Shown: positions 47,576 through 60,883, counted from the first letter of the stretch. The stretch: 64,000 nt of DNA from Rubrivivax sp. (GCA_027484825.1 JAIXSE010000022.1:1-64000); one strand, 5' to 3'. Program-made: numbers and translations. Notes: generated by a model from the letters alone, not told the origin.

Positions 47576-48562
47576 TCAAGAACTTCTCTCAACCGACTGA
47601 GCCGCAAATTCTAGCAGACTTTCTCGCCACTTGTTAAGAGGCAATTGAGACAAACATTCTTTCGCGTGTTCGATCTCCGCGCGAGCGGCATCGCGAGTGG
47701 CGTCGAGCGCGCCAGTGCGACGCACGATCTCGACGATGTCCTTCAACCGCTCCACCTCGCCATGCTCGATGGCGTGGCGGATCAGCGCCCGCTCCTGCTC
47801 GGTGCCGCGCTCCATGGCGATCAGCAGCGGCAGCGTGGGTTTGCCTTCACGCAGGTCGTCGCCGACGTTCTTGCCCAGTGACTCGCTGCTGCCTTCATAG
47901 TCCAGCGCATCGTCGATCAACTGGAAAGCGGTCCCCAGCGCGCGGCCATAACCGGCGCAGGCATCTTCCAGCGGCTGCGGCGCTTCCGCCAGCACAGCGC
48001 CCAGGCGCGCGCTGGCCTCGAAGAGCTTGGCCGTCTTGTAGCGGATGACGCGAAGGTAGCTGTCCACCGCCACGTCCGGGTCATGCATGTTCATCAGCTG
48101 CAGCACTTCCCCTTCAGCGATGACGTTGGTGGCATCCGCCAGCACTTCCAGCACCCGCATGCGGTTCACCGACACCATCATCTGGAAGGCCCGCGAGTAG
48201 AGGAAGTCGCCCACCAGCACGCTCGCAGCATTGCCGAACATGGCATTGGCGGTCTGCTTGCCGCGGCGCAGCTCGGACTCGTCCACCACATCGTCGTGCA
48301 GCAGGGTGGCCGTGTGGATGAACTCCACCACTGCGGCCAGTTCGCGGCTGGCCGGACTGTCGGCGCCCAGCGCATTGGCAAACATCAGCACCAGCTTGGG
48401 CCGCATGCGCTTGCCACCAGCGTGGATGATGTAGGCGGAGATCTGGTTGATCAGGGCAACGTCGGAAGACAGGCGGCGCGCAATGACGGCGTCCACTTCT
48501 TCCATCTGCGCATTCAGCGCAGCGAGGACCTCGGCAACAGGGGTAGAGGCAATGGGCTGCAC
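47576..48562 (-). CDS. ispB: IspB, polyprenyl (octaprenyl-type) diphosphate synthase
   Basis: Makes the ubiquinone side chain. 328 residues from GTG 48562; the track start 48700 runs through the promoter region. First aspartate-rich motif LLHDDVVDESELRRG, second LIDDALDYEG, and GGKRMRPKL near the N-terminus. Start alternatives are few, and MEEVDAVIARR would be too short. A perfect -10 TATAAT on the minus strand (48591-48596) lies about 30 nt upstream. Shares the family with CrtE but is the long-chain type. Confidence 0.95.
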   Translation of the reverse strand: MQPIASTPVAEVLAALNAQMEEVDAVIARRLSSDVALINQISAYIIHAGGKRMRPKLVLMFANALGADSPASRELAAVVEFIHTATLLHDDVVDESELRRGKQTANAMFGNAASVLVGDFLYSRAFQMMVSVNRMRVLEVLADATNVIAEGEVLQLMNMHDPDVAVDSYLRVIRYKTAKLFEASARLGAVLAEAPQPLEDACAGYGRALGTAFQLIDDALDYEGSSESLGKNVGDDLREGKPTLPLLIAMERGTEQERALIRHAIEHGEVERLKDIVEIVRRTGALDATRDAARAEIEHAKECLSQLPLNKWRESLLEFAAQSVERSS

Positions 48563-48965
48563 TCTTGGCTCACAAAAGGGGGAAGCGCGGATTATAGAAA
48601 GGCCTGCCGACTTGCCGTGGGAGCCCTGTGCTTTCTCGCACGCTTGTTGATGTGACGAGGGGATGAGGGCGTCACAATTCCTCCTCCAGCCCCTCCTCAA
48701 GCCCTGCCCCAGCGCCTCTCCAAGGCTTTTGGCTTGCTTCGGGGAAACCCCTTGTGCTAGGATCTGCGGCTTCCGCGTTTTATGCGGGAGTGTTGTCTTT
48801 GGCGAAGAAAAAGTACCAGTGACCTTGGTGCGGCATGAGGGCTAGCGTCTGATCTGTAGACCAGTGTTAGACCCCGACCTGATGCAAGCAATTCAAGCGC
48901 CTGGGAGCGCCAGTCCCCACAGGGGGGACTGTGTGAAGTCAAAGCGGTATGTTGAAAGGGCTGAT
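48563..48965. promoter_or_regulatory. ispB/rplU divergent control region
   Basis: 403 bp without a gene. Left: the ispB -10 TATAAT (minus, 48591-48596) with no good -35. Right: a likely rplU promoter TTGCTT-N18-TAGGAT (48734-48763), with a GGGGAAACCCC dyad between the boxes. The predicted rplU leader is about 195 nt, long enough for an autoregulatory structure, though only short stems are obvious. Confidence 0.6.
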
Positions 48966-49277
48966 ATGTACGCGGTCATAAAAACCGGTGGCAAGCAATA
49001 CAAGGTTGCTGCTGGCGAGAAGATCAAGGTAGAACAGATTGCTGCGGAAGTTGGCCAAGAGATCGTGATCGAGCAGGTGCTCGCCGTGGGTAACGGCGCT
49101 GACCTCAAGATCGGGACTCCCTTGGTTGCTGGCGCAAGCGTGAAGGCCACCGTGGTGGCGCATGGCAAGCACGACAAGGTGCGTATCTTCAAGCTGCGTC
49201 GTCGCAAGCACTACAAGAAGAGCCAAGGCCATCGCCAGACCTACACCGAGCTGGAAATCAGCGCGGTGAACGGCTGA
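48966..49277 (+). CDS. rplU: Ribosomal protein bL21
   Basis: 103 residues, 50S subunit protein. Starts [14 protein letters not shown], ends [40 protein letters not shown] is the 23S rRNA-binding family signature. The track begins earlier at 48864, but family start and length select ATG 48966. Followed by rpmA and obgE, the conserved L21-L27-Obg order. Confidence 0.98.
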   Translation: MYAVIKTGGKQYKVAAGEKIKVEQIAAEVGQEIVIEQVLAVGNGADLKIGTPLVAGASVKATVVAHGKHDKVRIFKLRRRKHYKKSQGHRQTYTELEISAVNG

Positions 49278-49326
49278 AACATCGGCTGAACCTCAGCTGA
49301 TTCACGCAACCATTTAGGAGTAATCC

Positions 49327-49584
49327 ATGGCACAGAAAAAAGGCGGCGGCTCAACACGAAATGGCCGCGACTCCAAGCCCAAGATGCTGGGCGTGAAGGT
49401 GTATGGCGGTCAGGCTGTGTCGGCCGGCTCCATCATCGTCCGTCAACGTGGCACCAAGTTCCACGCTGGCACCAACGTGGGCATGGGCAAGGACCACACG
49501 CTGTTCGCACTGATCGACGGCGAAGTGTCCTTCACCGTCAAGGGCGAAAACAACCGTTCCACCGTCGTCGTTACGCCGGTCTGA
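49327..49584 (+). CDS. rpmA: Ribosomal protein bL27
   Basis: 85 residues, located near the peptidyl-transferase centre. [30 protein letters not shown] and [13 protein letters not shown] are diagnostic. TTAGGAG lies 9 nt before ATG. Ends before a terminator. Confidence 0.98.
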   Translation: MAQKKGGGSTRNGRDSKPKMLGVKVYGGQAVSAGSIIVRQRGTKFHAGTNVGMGKDHTLFALIDGEVSFTVKGENNRSTVVVTPV

Positions 49585-49645
49585 ATCTGTTGTTGAGTTC
49601 CTGATGCGCAGCCGCCGGGTTCGTCCCGGCCCTGCGCAACGCCAG

Positions 49646-49670
49646 AGCCCCGGCATTGCCCGGGGCTTTT
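49646..49670 (+). terminator. Terminator after rpmA
   Basis: AGCCCCGG-CATTGC-CCGGGGCT followed by TTT: 8-bp GC-rich stem between rpmA and obgE. Partial read-through may still connect the genes. Confidence 0.9.
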
Positions 49671-49738
49671 GTCTTTCTCACGAATACGCACCGCGTCATT
49701 TGTGAAACCTCGGGCCGCGCGGGAGCGTCGGACCATGA

Positions 49739-52218
<2,480 letters not shown>

Positions 52219-52255
52219 ACGGCGCGCGAGGCCTGCGCCCGCACGCCAGCAACAA

Positions 52256-52289
52256 AAAACCCGCCCGTCGCAGCGACGAGGCGGGTTTT
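52256..52289 (+). terminator. Terminator after proB
   Basis: AAAACCCGCC and GGCGGGTTTT with an inner CGTCG/CGACG stem; T run follows. It may act for both proB and the convergent rppH. Confidence 0.94.
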
Positions 52290-52325
52290 CTTTTGGGCGT
52301 GACGGCGCCGGCGCCTGGCCGATGA

Positions 52326-53141
52326 TCAATCGACGATGGGTGGGTCCGACCGATCCGTTCGCGGAAGCCTCGATGAATCCACCGCGCCGACCTTCTCATC
52401 CGGCCGCGTCTGCGGCTCCTTCAACACGGCCGCTGGCCGACCGTCGTGGTGGATGTCGTGCAGGGTGTCATGCGCGGAGGTCGGCGCGATCTCATGCTTG
52501 TCAGGCCCGCTGACCTCACGCGCATCGGCCGGCGGATGGTTCCCCGCATCGCCATGAAACTCCCCATGGCCCCCACGTCCGCCGCCATCATGCCGGTCGT
52601 GCCGCTCCGGCCGATCTCCGCGAGGAGGCGGCCGCATGCCGGCCCGCAGATAGCGGTTGTGGTGGTTCAGCCGGGGCAGGAAGCGCGCCAGTTCGGTCAG
52701 CGCCATCTGGTAGACGCCGCGCTTGAACTCGATCACTGCTTCCAGCGGCACCCAGTATTCATTCCAGCGCCAGGCGTCGAACTCGGGATGGTCGGTGGCG
52801 CGCAGGTTCATGTCGCTGTCGCGGCCGGTCAGCTGCAACAGGAACCAGATCTGTTTTTGCCCGCGATAGTGCCCCCGTGCGTCCCGCCGGATGAAATGGT
52901 CTGGCACTTCGTAACGTAGCCAGTCCCTGGTGCGCGCAATGATGCGCACATGGTCTGCAGTGAGGCCCACTTCCTCATGCAGCTCTCTGAACATCGCCTG
53001 CTCGGGCGTTTCTCCATGCTTGATTCCCCCTTGAGGGAACTGCCAAGAATGGGTGCGTATGCGCTTGCCCCAGAACACCTCGTTCTTGTGGTTGAGCAGG
53101 ATGATGCCGACGTTGGGCCGGAAGCCTTCACGGTCGAGCAT
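52326..53141 (-). CDS. rppH: RppH, RNA pyrophosphohydrolase with long His/Asp-rich tail
   Basis: Nudix hydrolase that removes pyrophosphate from mRNA 5' ends to trigger decay. 271 residues, clearly above the usual 160-200. The Nudix box [23 protein letters not shown] is complete. Beyond residue 180 the chain becomes His/Asp/Gly/Arg-rich ([33 protein letters not shown]), probably disordered and possibly metal-binding. ATG 53141 is chosen over the upstream TTG used in the track. Divergent from proS. Confidence 0.95.
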   Translation of the reverse strand: MLDREGFRPNVGIILLNHKNEVFWGKRIRTHSWQFPQGGIKHGETPEQAMFRELHEEVGLTADHVRIIARTRDWLRYEVPDHFIRRDARGHYRGQKQIWFLLQLTGRDSDMNLRATDHPEFDAWRWNEYWVPLEAVIEFKRGVYQMALTELARFLPRLNHHNRYLRAGMRPPPRGDRPERHDRHDGGGRGGHGEFHGDAGNHPPADAREVSGPDKHEIAPTSAHDTLHDIHHDGRPAAVLKEPQTRPDEKVGAVDSSRLPRTDRSDPPIVD

Positions 53142-53253
53142 AATCAACCTCAAATCATTCGTTGAGTCGATTATTGCACCGGGGCAAAGAACCGGGGCGA
53201 TTGTCGCTAACCCTCAGTCCCACCGCTCTTTTTCCCCGCGTGCCGACGGCCCC

Positions 53254-55008
53254 ATGAAAGCATCCCAGTTCTTCATCTCCACCCTCAAGGAAGCCCCCGC
53301 TGACGCGGAGATCGCCAGCCACAAGCTGATGATGCGCGCCGGCATGATCAAGCGCCTGGGCGCTGGCCTGTACAACTACATGCCCATGGGCCTGCGGGTC
53401 ATCCGCAAGGTGGAAGCCATCATCCGTGCCGAGATGAACCGCGCCGGCGCGGTGGAGCTGCTGATGCCGGTGGTGCAACCCGCCGAGCTCTGGCAGGAAA
53501 CCGGCCGCTTCGAGAAGATGGGCCCCGAGTTGCTGCGGGTGAAGGACCGGCACGGCCGCGACTTCATCATCCAGCCCACCTCGGAAGAAGTCATCACCGA
53601 CATCGCCCGACAGGAGCTGCGCAGCTATAAGCAGCTGCCCAAGAATTTCTATCACATCCAGACCAAGTTCCGGGACGAGCGTCGTCCGCGGTTTGGCGTG
53701 ATGCGCGGCCGCGAATTCACCATGAAGGACGCCTACTCCTTCGACCGTGACGTGGAATCCGCCGGTCGCAGCTACGAGAACATGTACCAGGCCTACTGCC
53801 GCGTCTTCGAGCGGCTGGGTCTGGAATACCGCGCTGTGGCGGCCGACACCGGCGCCATCGGCGGCGACCGCTCGCATGAATTCCAGGTCATCGCCGAGAC
53901 CGGCGAAGACGCCATCATCTACAGTCCCGAAGGCACCTACGCGGCCAACATCGAGCTGGCCGAGGCCCTGCCGCTGCTGAAGGAACGCGCCGCGGCGGCC
54001 CAGTCGCTGACCAAGACGCCCACCCCCGGCAAGTCCACCTGCGCCGACGTGGCGGAGCTGCTCAAGCTGCCGCTGACGCAGACCGTCAAGTCCCTGGTGC
54101 TGGCCGCCGACGAGACCAACGAGGCCGGTGAGATCGTCAAGACGCAGGTCTGGCTGCTGCTGGTGCGCGGTGATCACGATCTCAACGAGGTCAAGGCCGG
54201 CAAGCTGGAAGGCCTCAAGGGCGGCTTCCGCTTCGCCACCGTCTCGGAGATCGAGCAGCACTTCAGCTGCAAGCCCGGTTACCTCGGCCCCATCGGTCTC
54301 AAGCGCGAAGGCGAAGGCAGCGTCAAGGTGGTGGCTGACCGCACGGTCGCGCTGATGGCGGACTTTGTCTGCGGCGCCAATGAGGTGGATGCCCACTACA
54401 CCGGCGCCAACTGGGGCCGCGACCTGCCCGAGCCCGATGTGGTGGCCGACATCCGCAACGTCGTCGCGGGTGATCCCTCGCCGGACGGCAAGGGCGTGCT
54501 GGCCATCCAGCGCGGCATTGAAGTGGGCCATGTGTTTTATCTCGGCACGAAGTACTCGGCCGCGATGAACGCCACCTACCTCGACGAAAACGGCAAGCCG
54601 CAGCTGATGGAAATGGGCTGCTACGGCATCGGCGTCACCCGCATCCTGGGTGCGGCGATCGAGCAGAACCACGACGAGCGCGGCATCATCTGGCCGGACG
54701 CGATTGCGCCCTTCACCGTGGTGGTGTGCCCCATCGGCATGGACCGCAGCGAAGAGGTCAAGACGGCCGCTCACCAGCTCTACCAGGACCTGATGGACCT
54801 GGGCGTGGACGTGCTGCTGGACGACCGCGGCGAGCGCCCCGGCGCGATGTTCGCGGACTGGGAGCTGATTGGTGTGCCGCACCGTGTGGTGATCTCCGAC
54901 CGTGGCCTCAAGGAAGGCCAGGTCGAATACCAAGGCCGTCGCGACGCTGCCGCCACCAAGCTGGCGCTGGCTGACGTGGTGCCGCATCTGCAGCAACGTC
55001 TGAAGTGA
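53254..55008 (+). CDS. proS: ProS, prolyl-tRNA synthetase
   Basis: 584 residues, class II synthetase of the bacterial type with the editing insertion (about 225-405). Motif 2 [25 protein letters not shown], motif 3 region [17 protein letters not shown], and a C-terminal anticodon-binding domain. ATG 53254 gives the family start [15 protein letters not shown]; the track start lies within rppH. Confidence 0.97.
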   Translation: MKASQFFISTLKEAPADAEIASHKLMMRAGMIKRLGAGLYNYMPMGLRVIRKVEAIIRAEMNRAGAVELLMPVVQPAELWQETGRFEKMGPELLRVKDRHGRDFIIQPTSEEVITDIARQELRSYKQLPKNFYHIQTKFRDERRPRFGVMRGREFTMKDAYSFDRDVESAGRSYENMYQAYCRVFERLGLEYRAVAADTGAIGGDRSHEFQVIAETGEDAIIYSPEGTYAANIELAEALPLLKERAAAAQSLTKTPTPGKSTCADVAELLKLPLTQTVKSLVLAADETNEAGEIVKTQVWLLLVRGDHDLNEVKAGKLEGLKGGFRFATVSEIEQHFSCKPGYLGPIGLKREGEGSVKVVADRTVALMADFVCGANEVDAHYTGANWGRDLPEPDVVADIRNVVAGDPSPDGKGVLAIQRGIEVGHVFYLGTKYSAAMNATYLDENGKPQLMEMGCYGIGVTRILGAAIEQNHDERGIIWPDAIAPFTVVVCPIGMDRSEEVKTAAHQLYQDLMDLGVDVLLDDRGERPGAMFADWELIGVPHRVVISDRGLKEGQVEYQGRRDAAATKLALADVVPHLQQRLK

Positions 55009-55039
55009 CGTGCGGCGGGAGCGCGGAGGGGGCCGCGCC

Positions 55040-56158
55040 GTGAGCCGCGCCGTGAGCGAAGTGGCCTCTCCATCCTCCCGCATCGCGGTGATCGACGCCC
55101 TGCGTGCCCTGGCCCTGATGCCGGTGGTGATCGTGAACTGGGTCGGCTACCCGGCCCTGCCCGACGGCGGCCCGCTGAGCCCGCCGTCCCCGGTCGATTC
55201 ACCGCTGGCGCAGGCCCTGTCTTTTCTGCTGCATGCGCTGGTGGCCGGCAAGGGCATCAGCCTGCTGGCCTTCCTCTTCGGCTACAGCCAGGCGCTGTCC
55301 CAGCGGTCCCGCTCGGACGCGGCGCTCACCCATCGCCGTCAGCGCCTTCAGCGCATGGCAATCCTGGGCCTGCTGCACGGCTGTCTGCTCTACATGGGCG
55401 ACATCCTCACCACCTATGCGGTGTGCGGGTGGATCATGCTGGGCTGGATGGCACGGCGCCTGAGCGAGGTGCGTGTGCGGCTGCGGGTGATCGTGGTGCT
55501 CAATGGGCTGATGCTGCTGCTGGCCCTGGTGCTGTCGCAGATGCCCATCGGCGCGCCTTCCTCGATTCCGCTGAGCACGCCCATGTCCTGGGCCGACTGG
55601 ACGCTGCGCAATGGCGGGCACTACCTGGCCATGACGATCACCATGATCGTGCTGGGCCTGCCGCTGCCGCTGCTGCTGATGACGCTGGGCTTGATGGCCG
55701 GCCGCCTGCGGCTGTTTTCGCATCCGCGCTGGCGACCGAGACTGGCCGCCTGGGTGCGCCGCTGGGCCTGGCCGGCGCTGGCGCTGAACGTGCTCTGTGT
55801 CACGCTGTTGTGGCCTGGATTGTCGGTGGGAGATGTTCGCGAGGGCAGTCACTACGCCATCGGTTATCTTTATCCCACCCTGCTGCTGCTCAGCGCCGCA
55901 GTGCCGGCCCTGGTGCTGCTGTTCCATCGGCAGCCGCAGTGGCTGCACCTGCTGGCGCCCATGGGCCGCCATACGCTGACGATCTACATCGGCAGCTCGG
56001 TTGTGAGCCTGGTGCTGTTCAGCGGCGCAGGCCTGGCCTGGCAGCCGGGTACCGCGCTGGCCCTGCTGCTGGCCGTGCTGTACTGGGGCGGCGGCTTGGG
56101 GCTGTCGCACCTGCTGGGCTCGCGGCGCCTGCCGCTGGAAGCCTGGATGTCCCGTTGA
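55040..56158 (+). CDS. DUF418-type multi-spanning membrane protein
   Basis: About 372 residues with some eight hydrophobic segments. The N-terminal RIAVIDALRALALMPVVIVNW and the C-terminal MGRHTLTIYIGSSVVSLVLF fit DUF418/acyltransferase-like membrane proteins of unknown role. GTG 55040 has GGAGGGGG at good distance; GTG 55010 also lies in frame. Directly after proS and before a lytic transglycosylase gene. Confidence 0.82.
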   Translation: MSRAVSEVASPSSRIAVIDALRALALMPVVIVNWVGYPALPDGGPLSPPSPVDSPLAQALSFLLHALVAGKGISLLAFLFGYSQALSQRSRSDAALTHRRQRLQRMAILGLLHGCLLYMGDILTTYAVCGWIMLGWMARRLSEVRVRLRVIVVLNGLMLLLALVLSQMPIGAPSSIPLSTPMSWADWTLRNGGHYLAMTITMIVLGLPLPLLLMTLGLMAGRLRLFSHPRWRPRLAAWVRRWAWPALALNVLCVTLLWPGLSVGDVREGSHYAIGYLYPTLLLLSAAVPALVLLFHRQPQWLHLLAPMGRHTLTIYIGSSVVSLVLFSGAGLAWQPGTALALLLAVLYWGGGLGLSHLLGSRRLPLEAWMSR

Positions 56159-56166
56159 ACTTGAGG

Positions 56167-56874
56167 ATGAACGTGTCTGGATTGCGATCGGTCCTGCAGC
56201 CGCCCAGCGATGCTGCGCCCGCCGATAAGGGAGAGGGGCTGCCCGGCAGCCCGATGCGCCGTCGCCTGCTCCTGGGTGCGGGGGCCAGCGCCCTGAGCGC
56301 CGGGCTCGGCGGCCTGCCCACGCCCGCATGGGCCGGTGCGCAGGTGGAAGAGCCGCTGGCTGATGCCGTGCGCTCGGCCCTGTCGGCCGCCATCGCCTAC
56401 GACGCACCGCCCAAGCCGCATTTCGAGAGCATCGAGCCGCGGCTGGTCTACCTGCGCTGGCTGGGGGAGATGAGCGAGCGGCTGAAGCGTCAGAAGGCGG
56501 AGGCGCAGACCCGCATCGAGTTTCTCGAAACCGTCTGGTATGAGAGCACCCGCGCCGGTCTGGAGCCGGCCCTGGTGCTGGGCCTCATCCAGGTGGAGAG
56601 CGGCTTTCGCAAATACGCCATCAGCGTGGCGGGGGCGCGGGGCTACATGCAAGTGATGCCGTTCTGGACCCGCCTGATCGGCGACGGCCAGGCGTCGCGC
56701 CTCTTCCACATGCAGACGAATCTGCGCTTTGGCTGCGTGATCATGCGGCACTACCTGGACCGCGAGAACGGTGACCTGTTCCTGGCCCTGGGCCGCTACA
56801 ACGGCAGCCGCGGCAAGCGCGAGTATCCGGACCTGGTCTTTGGTGCCCGCAAGCGCTGGCTGCCGCCGGCCTGA
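56167..56874 (+). CDS. Lytic transglycosylase, SLT domain
   Basis: 235 residues. Twin-arginine-like signal (MRRRLLLGAGASALSAGL) within a 35-residue N-terminal region, a linker, then an SLT domain with catalytic Glu in LGLIQVESGFRKYAIS and AGARGYMQVMPFW, ending LALGRYNGSRGKREYPDLV. It cleaves peptidoglycan to 1,6-anhydro products in the periplasm. The earlier track start is out-of-frame DUF418 shadow. Confidence 0.9.
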   Translation: MNVSGLRSVLQPPSDAAPADKGEGLPGSPMRRRLLLGAGASALSAGLGGLPTPAWAGAQVEEPLADAVRSALSAAIAYDAPPKPHFESIEPRLVYLRWLGEMSERLKRQKAEAQTRIEFLETVWYESTRAGLEPALVLGLIQVESGFRKYAISVAGARGYMQVMPFWTRLIGDGQASRLFHMQTNLRFGCVIMRHYLDRENGDLFLALGRYNGSRGKREYPDLVFGARKRWLPPA

Positions 56875-56883
56875 CCTCAGGCC

Positions 56884-57486
56884 TTACTTCAGTCCCAGCC
56901 AGGCCTGCGGCTTGGCACCGGGCAACTGGCACAGGTCCAGCACCCGCTCCACTGTCTCCGCCACCATCTCGTCGATGGAGGCCGGCTTCAGATACAGCGC
57001 CGGCAGCGGCGGGAAGATGATGCCGCCCATCTCGGTCACGGCCGTCATGTTGCGCAGGTGGGCCAGATTGAAGGGGGTCTCCCGCACCATCAGGATCAGG
57101 CGACGGCGCTCCTTGAGCGTCACGTCAGCCGCGCGCGTCATGAGGTTGTCGGACAGGCCATGGGCGACCGCCGCCAGTGTGCGCATCGAGCAGGGCGCCA
57201 CCACCATCGCGGCGGTGGAAAAGCTGCCGCTGGCCACACAAGCGCCCACATCGCCGGGCGCGTAGGACCGGTCGGCCTCACGCTCCAGCGCATCGCGGTT
57301 CAGACCCAGTTCATGATGGGCGTTCAGCACGCCGGCCGGGCTCAGGATGAGGTGCGTCTCGGCCCCCAGGGCGCGGGCCCGGCGCAGCAGTTGCAGCCCG
57401 TAGGCCGCCCCGGTGGCGCCGGTGATGCCCACCACCAGCCGCGGCCGGGGGGGAGAGGGAAGTCCGGCCGAACCGGCGGTGGTCAT
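56884..57486 (-). CDS. ubiX: UbiX, flavin prenyltransferase
   Basis: Produces prenylated FMN for the UbiD decarboxylase of ubiquinone synthesis. 200 residues. VGITGATGAAYGLQLLRRA, ASGSFSTAAMVVAPCSMRTLAAVAHGLSDNL and RRLILMVRETPFNLAHLRNMTAVTEMGGIIFPP are diagnostic. Five bp after grxD in the same direction. Confidence 0.97.
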   Translation of the reverse strand: MTTAGSAGLPSPPRPRLVVGITGATGAAYGLQLLRRARALGAETHLILSPAGVLNAHHELGLNRDALEREADRSYAPGDVGACVASGSFSTAAMVVAPCSMRTLAAVAHGLSDNLMTRAADVTLKERRRLILMVRETPFNLAHLRNMTAVTEMGGIIFPPLPALYLKPASIDEMVAETVERVLDLCQLPGAKPQAWLGLK

Positions 57487-57491
57487 CGGGA

Positions 57492-57806
57492 TCAGGCCTT
57501 GGTCAGCAGCTGCTGCAGCTCACCGCTTTCGTACATCTCCATCATGATGTCCGAGCCGCCGACGAATTCGCCGCCGATGTAGAGCTGGGGAATGGTCGGC
57601 CAGTTGGCATATTCCTTGATGCCCTGGCGCACGGCTTCGTCTTCCAGCACGTTGAAGGTCTTGAGGTCGCTGGCGCCGCTGGCCTTCAGGATCTGGATGG
57701 CACGGCCGGAGAAGCCGCACATCGGGAACTGGGCGGTCCCCTTCATGAACAGCATGACGCGGTTGTTCTTCACCAGGTCATCAATGCGTTGTTGAACGTC
57801 GCTCAT
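57492..57806 (-). CDS. grxD: Monothiol glutaredoxin, Grx4/GrxD type
   Basis: 104 residues. CGFS active site in KGTAQFPMCGFSGRAIQIL, WPTIPQLYIGGEFVGGSDIM for glutathione binding. Carries [2Fe-2S] clusters with BolA-type partners. ATG 57806 gives the family start MSDVQQRIDDLV. Confidence 0.97.
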   Translation of the reverse strand: MSDVQQRIDDLVKNNRVMLFMKGTAQFPMCGFSGRAIQILKASGASDLKTFNVLEDEAVRQGIKEYANWPTIPQLYIGGEFVGGSDIMMEMYESGELQQLLTKA

Positions 57807-58040
57807 GGGGAAATCCTTTCTTGAATGCGAGGGCCGATCAGGGGCCCCTGGGCTCGATAGGGGGATTATCGGCCAGGCGCCAAGACCCGTGCGCACGGGG
57901 GTGCTTGCACCGGCGCACACAGCCGCTGTTGCCGAGGTGCGCAAGGGGTGTCAAAGCAGGGGCGCGACGGTCCACGCGTGGGCGGAGGCGTCGCGCCTCA
58001 GCGGGTCAGCGGCTCAAGCGGCTCAGCAGCGCTGAAGGCC

Positions 58041-58742
58041 TTAGAAGCTGTAGCTCACGCCGAACTGCAGCACCGGCTTGAAGCGGATGTCGCGATTCGG
58101 ATCATCCAGCGGAGCGCTGTTGCCCAGGCGCAGGCCGGGGGCGCCGCTGGCCAGCAGGCCCAGGTCGGCACTGAACCCCCAGCCGCCGCGCAGTGAGTAG
58201 CTGGTGTAGCCCAGTCCCACATACGACATGGACAGGCTGGGTTCGCGTTCCGCCGCAGTGAGCAGGCTGAGGCTGCGTTGGCCGACCGACAGATAAGGCG
58301 AGACGCTGGCACTGCGACCCAGGGCCAGGCCGGAGCTGCTTTGCACCAGGGACAGCGGCCCCACCAGCAGGCCGCCGGTGGCCCGAAGACCGCCGCGGGT
58401 GCCTTGGCCCAGGCCCGATCCGGTGAGGTAGTAGTCCCCCAGCAGATTGGCGCTGAGGATGCGGCTGCCGTTGCGGGCGTCGTAGCTGCTGCTGGCGTCG
58501 TCCAGCGTCTGATTCATCTGGAAGCGCGCCTGCCAGTGGCTGGTGGGCGCGGTGCCGCTCTCATTGACGCTCATGCCGCTGCCAAAGCCTTTGCTGCCGT
58601 AGTCACGGCCCAAGGCACTGCCCGACGCACTGCTGTAGGCGTTGGACTTGAGTTGCAATCCCTGCTGGGCCAGCACGGAACCGGCCGATGTCATACCGAC
58701 CAGGACCAGGGCCAGGCGCAGGAGCACAGGGGCGGCGCGCAT
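58041..58742 (-). CDS. Predicted outer-membrane beta-barrel protein
   Basis: 233 residues. A clear Sec signal (RLALVLVGMTSAGSVLAQ, cleavage after AQ), then alternating amphipathic strands rich in Gly, Ser, Tyr and Leu, ending in VLQFGVSYSF with the terminal Phe typical of Bam-assembled porins. No named family recognised. Flanked by gaps of about 230 bp in which I see no other gene. Confidence 0.75.
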   Translation of the reverse strand: MRAAPVLLRLALVLVGMTSAGSVLAQQGLQLKSNAYSSASGSALGRDYGSKGFGSGMSVNESGTAPTSHWQARFQMNQTLDDASSSYDARNGSRILSANLLGDYYLTGSGLGQGTRGGLRATGGLLVGPLSLVQSSSGLALGRSASVSPYLSVGQRSLSLLTAAEREPSLSMSYVGLGYTSYSLRGGWGFSADLGLLASGAPGLRLGNSAPLDDPNRDIRFKPVLQFGVSYSF

Positions 58743-58967
58743 TGGAGGTCTCCTTACAGGGACCGCAGAGGTCCGATAGAACTCATGCTACGCGGTGGCC
58801 TGGGGCTTGTGTAGCCCGAGATGAAAGGGGATTCATCGGCTGTTGCAGTTTTGGTCGGGCGACACGCAGCGGCGGCCTGTGCAGGGGGCGAAGGTGTTGC
58901 CCGAAAGCCGCAGCGTCGGGGGGAGAGCCGCCGCCGGCTGTGGCGGCGCTGCGTCAGCTGCGGTGGC

Positions 58968-59798
58968 TCAGCCCGCCCAGCGTCCGCCGCTGACGCGCGG
59001 TTGGCCGCCCAGGTCGTGTCTCAGGGACACGTCCCCAAAACCCCGCTCATTCAGCAGGGACGCCACAGCATCGGCCTGATCCCAGCCGTGTTCCAGCAGC
59101 AACCAGCCCCCGGACACCAGCCAATCGGGCGCGTGTTGAGTCAAGTGACCAAGGTCACTGAGCCCGTTACCTTCTGGCGTGAGGGCGGAACGGGGTTCGT
59201 GACGTAATGCACGCAGATGCTGGTCGTTCCCCGCCACATAGGGCGGGTTGCTGACGATCAGGTCGAACGGCGCCTGCCCTGCCAGCGGTTCAAACCAGCT
59301 GCCGAGATGGGCCTGAACCGTCAGGCCGAGCCGGCTGGCATTGGCCGACGCCACCGCCAGGGCTCCGGCGCTGGCGTCCACCATGTGAATGACCGCGTCG
59401 GGCCGCCGAGAGGCAATGGCCAGTGCAATGGCGCCGCTGCCGGTGCCCAGATCCACAACACGCGGGGCCTGGAAGCCGTCCATCCGCTCCAGGGCCCACT
59501 GCACCAGCACTTCCGTGTCGGGGCGGGGGATGAGGGTGTCGGGCGTCACTTGCAGGGTCAGGCCGAAGAATTCCTTCTCGCCCACCAGATACGCCAGCGG
59601 CACATCGTCCAACCGCTGCGTCAGCCAGCTTTCGAAGCGCTGTTGCTGCTCGGGAGTCAGCCCATCCGTGTCGTGGGCGATCAGCCAGCTGCGGCTGCAG
59701 CCCAGCACGGCCTGCAGCAGATACTGGGCTTCCGCTCGCGGCAGGCCGGCGCGGGTGGCCTGTTGCAGGGCTTCGTCCACTGTCATGGGGCGGCTCAT
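58968..59798 (-). CDS. prmC: PrmC, release-factor glutamine methyltransferase
   Basis: Methylates the Gln of the GGQ motif in release factors. 276 residues. SAM motif [16 protein letters not shown], catalytic [10 protein letters not shown], and [12 protein letters not shown]-type overlap with prfA, its substrate's gene. Confidence 0.97.
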   Translation of the reverse strand: MSRPMTVDEALQQATRAGLPRAEAQYLLQAVLGCSRSWLIAHDTDGLTPEQQQRFESWLTQRLDDVPLAYLVGEKEFFGLTLQVTPDTLIPRPDTEVLVQWALERMDGFQAPRVVDLGTGSGAIALAIASRRPDAVIHMVDASAGALAVASANASRLGLTVQAHLGSWFEPLAGQAPFDLIVSNPPYVAGNDQHLRALRHEPRSALTPEGNGLSDLGHLTQHAPDWLVSGGWLLLEHGWDQADAVASLLNERGFGDVSLRHDLGGQPRVSGGRWAG

Positions 59799-60883
59799 GC
59801 CCGGCCCTCCAGCGCGGCCAACTGCTCAGCCGCCTGGGCTTGCTGCAGGCCCTGGATTACGTCGCTCAGGTCGCCGTCCATGATGGCGCCCAGCTTGTAG
59901 AGCGTCAGGTTGATCCGATGGTCGGTCAGCCGGCCCTGCGGGAAGTTGTAGGTGCGGATGCGGTCGCTGCGGTCCCCGGTACCGACCAGGCTCTTGCGCT
60001 GGGCGGCTTCCTTGGCGGCGCGTTCGTTGCGGTCCTTGTCGCGCAGGCGGGCGGCCAGCACGGCCATCGCCTTGGCCTTGTTGCGATGCTGGCTGCGGTC
60101 GTCCTGGCATTCCGCCACCAGGCCGGTGGGCAGGTGGGTGATGCGGATGGCACTGTCGGTCTTGTTGACGTGCTGGCCGCCGGCGCCGCTGGCGCGGAAG
60201 GTGTCGATGCGCAGGTCGGCCGGGTTGAGCTGAATCTCCTCCGCCTCGTCCGGCTCGGGCATCACCGCCACGGTGCAGGCGCTGGTGTGGATGCGGCCCT
60301 GTGACTCAGTGGCCGGCACCCGCTGCACCCGGTGGCCGCCGGACTCGAACTTGAGCCGCCCATACACGCCGTCTCCCTCCAGGCGCAGCACCAGTTCCTT
60401 GTAGCCGCCCAGATCCGACTCGCTCGACGACAGCACCTCATGCCGCCACCCCTGGCTTTCCGCAAAACGGGTGTACATGCGGGCGAGATCGCCCGCGAAC
60501 AGCGCGGATTCGTCGCCGCCGGTGCCGGCGCGGATTTCGAGGAAGGCGGGGCGCTCGTCGTCCGGATCCTTCGGGATGAGGGCCAATTGCAGGGCCTGGT
60601 CCAGCTCGGTCAGGTCGGTCTCGGCGCTGGTGATCTCGTCGCGGGCCATGGCGATCATGTCGGCGTCGCCGCTGTCCAGCAGTTCGCGGGCGGCGGCCAG
60701 GTCACTTTCGCGCTGCTGGTAGCGCCGGTAGCGCTCGACCAGCGACGACACCTCGGACTGCTCCCGGGTCAGGGCCCGGTAGCGCTTCATGTCGGTGGCC
60801 ACGCTGCCGTCGGCCAGGGTGTTGTCCAGCTCGACCAGGCGGAAGGCCAGGCGTTCGAATTGTTGGCGAAGGGTGTCGTTCAT
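59795..60883 (-). CDS. prfA: Peptide chain release factor 1
   Basis: 362 residues. GGQ motif in [16 protein letters not shown], and [15 protein letters not shown] with the PAT stop-codon recognition element of RF1. Operon prfA-prmC. Confidence 0.98.
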   Translation of the reverse strand: MNDTLRQQFERLAFRLVELDNTLADGSVATDMKRYRALTREQSEVSSLVERYRRYQQRESDLAAARELLDSGDADMIAMARDEITSAETDLTELDQALQLALIPKDPDDERPAFLEIRAGTGGDESALFAGDLARMYTRFAESQGWRHEVLSSSESDLGGYKELVLRLEGDGVYGRLKFESGGHRVQRVPATESQGRIHTSACTVAVMPEPDEAEEIQLNPADLRIDTFRASGAGGQHVNKTDSAIRITHLPTGLVAECQDDRSQHRNKAKAMAVLAARLRDKDRNERAAKEAAQRKSLVGTGDRSDRIRTYNFPQGRLTDHRINLTLYKLGAIMDGDLSDVIQGLQQAQAAEQLAALEGRA

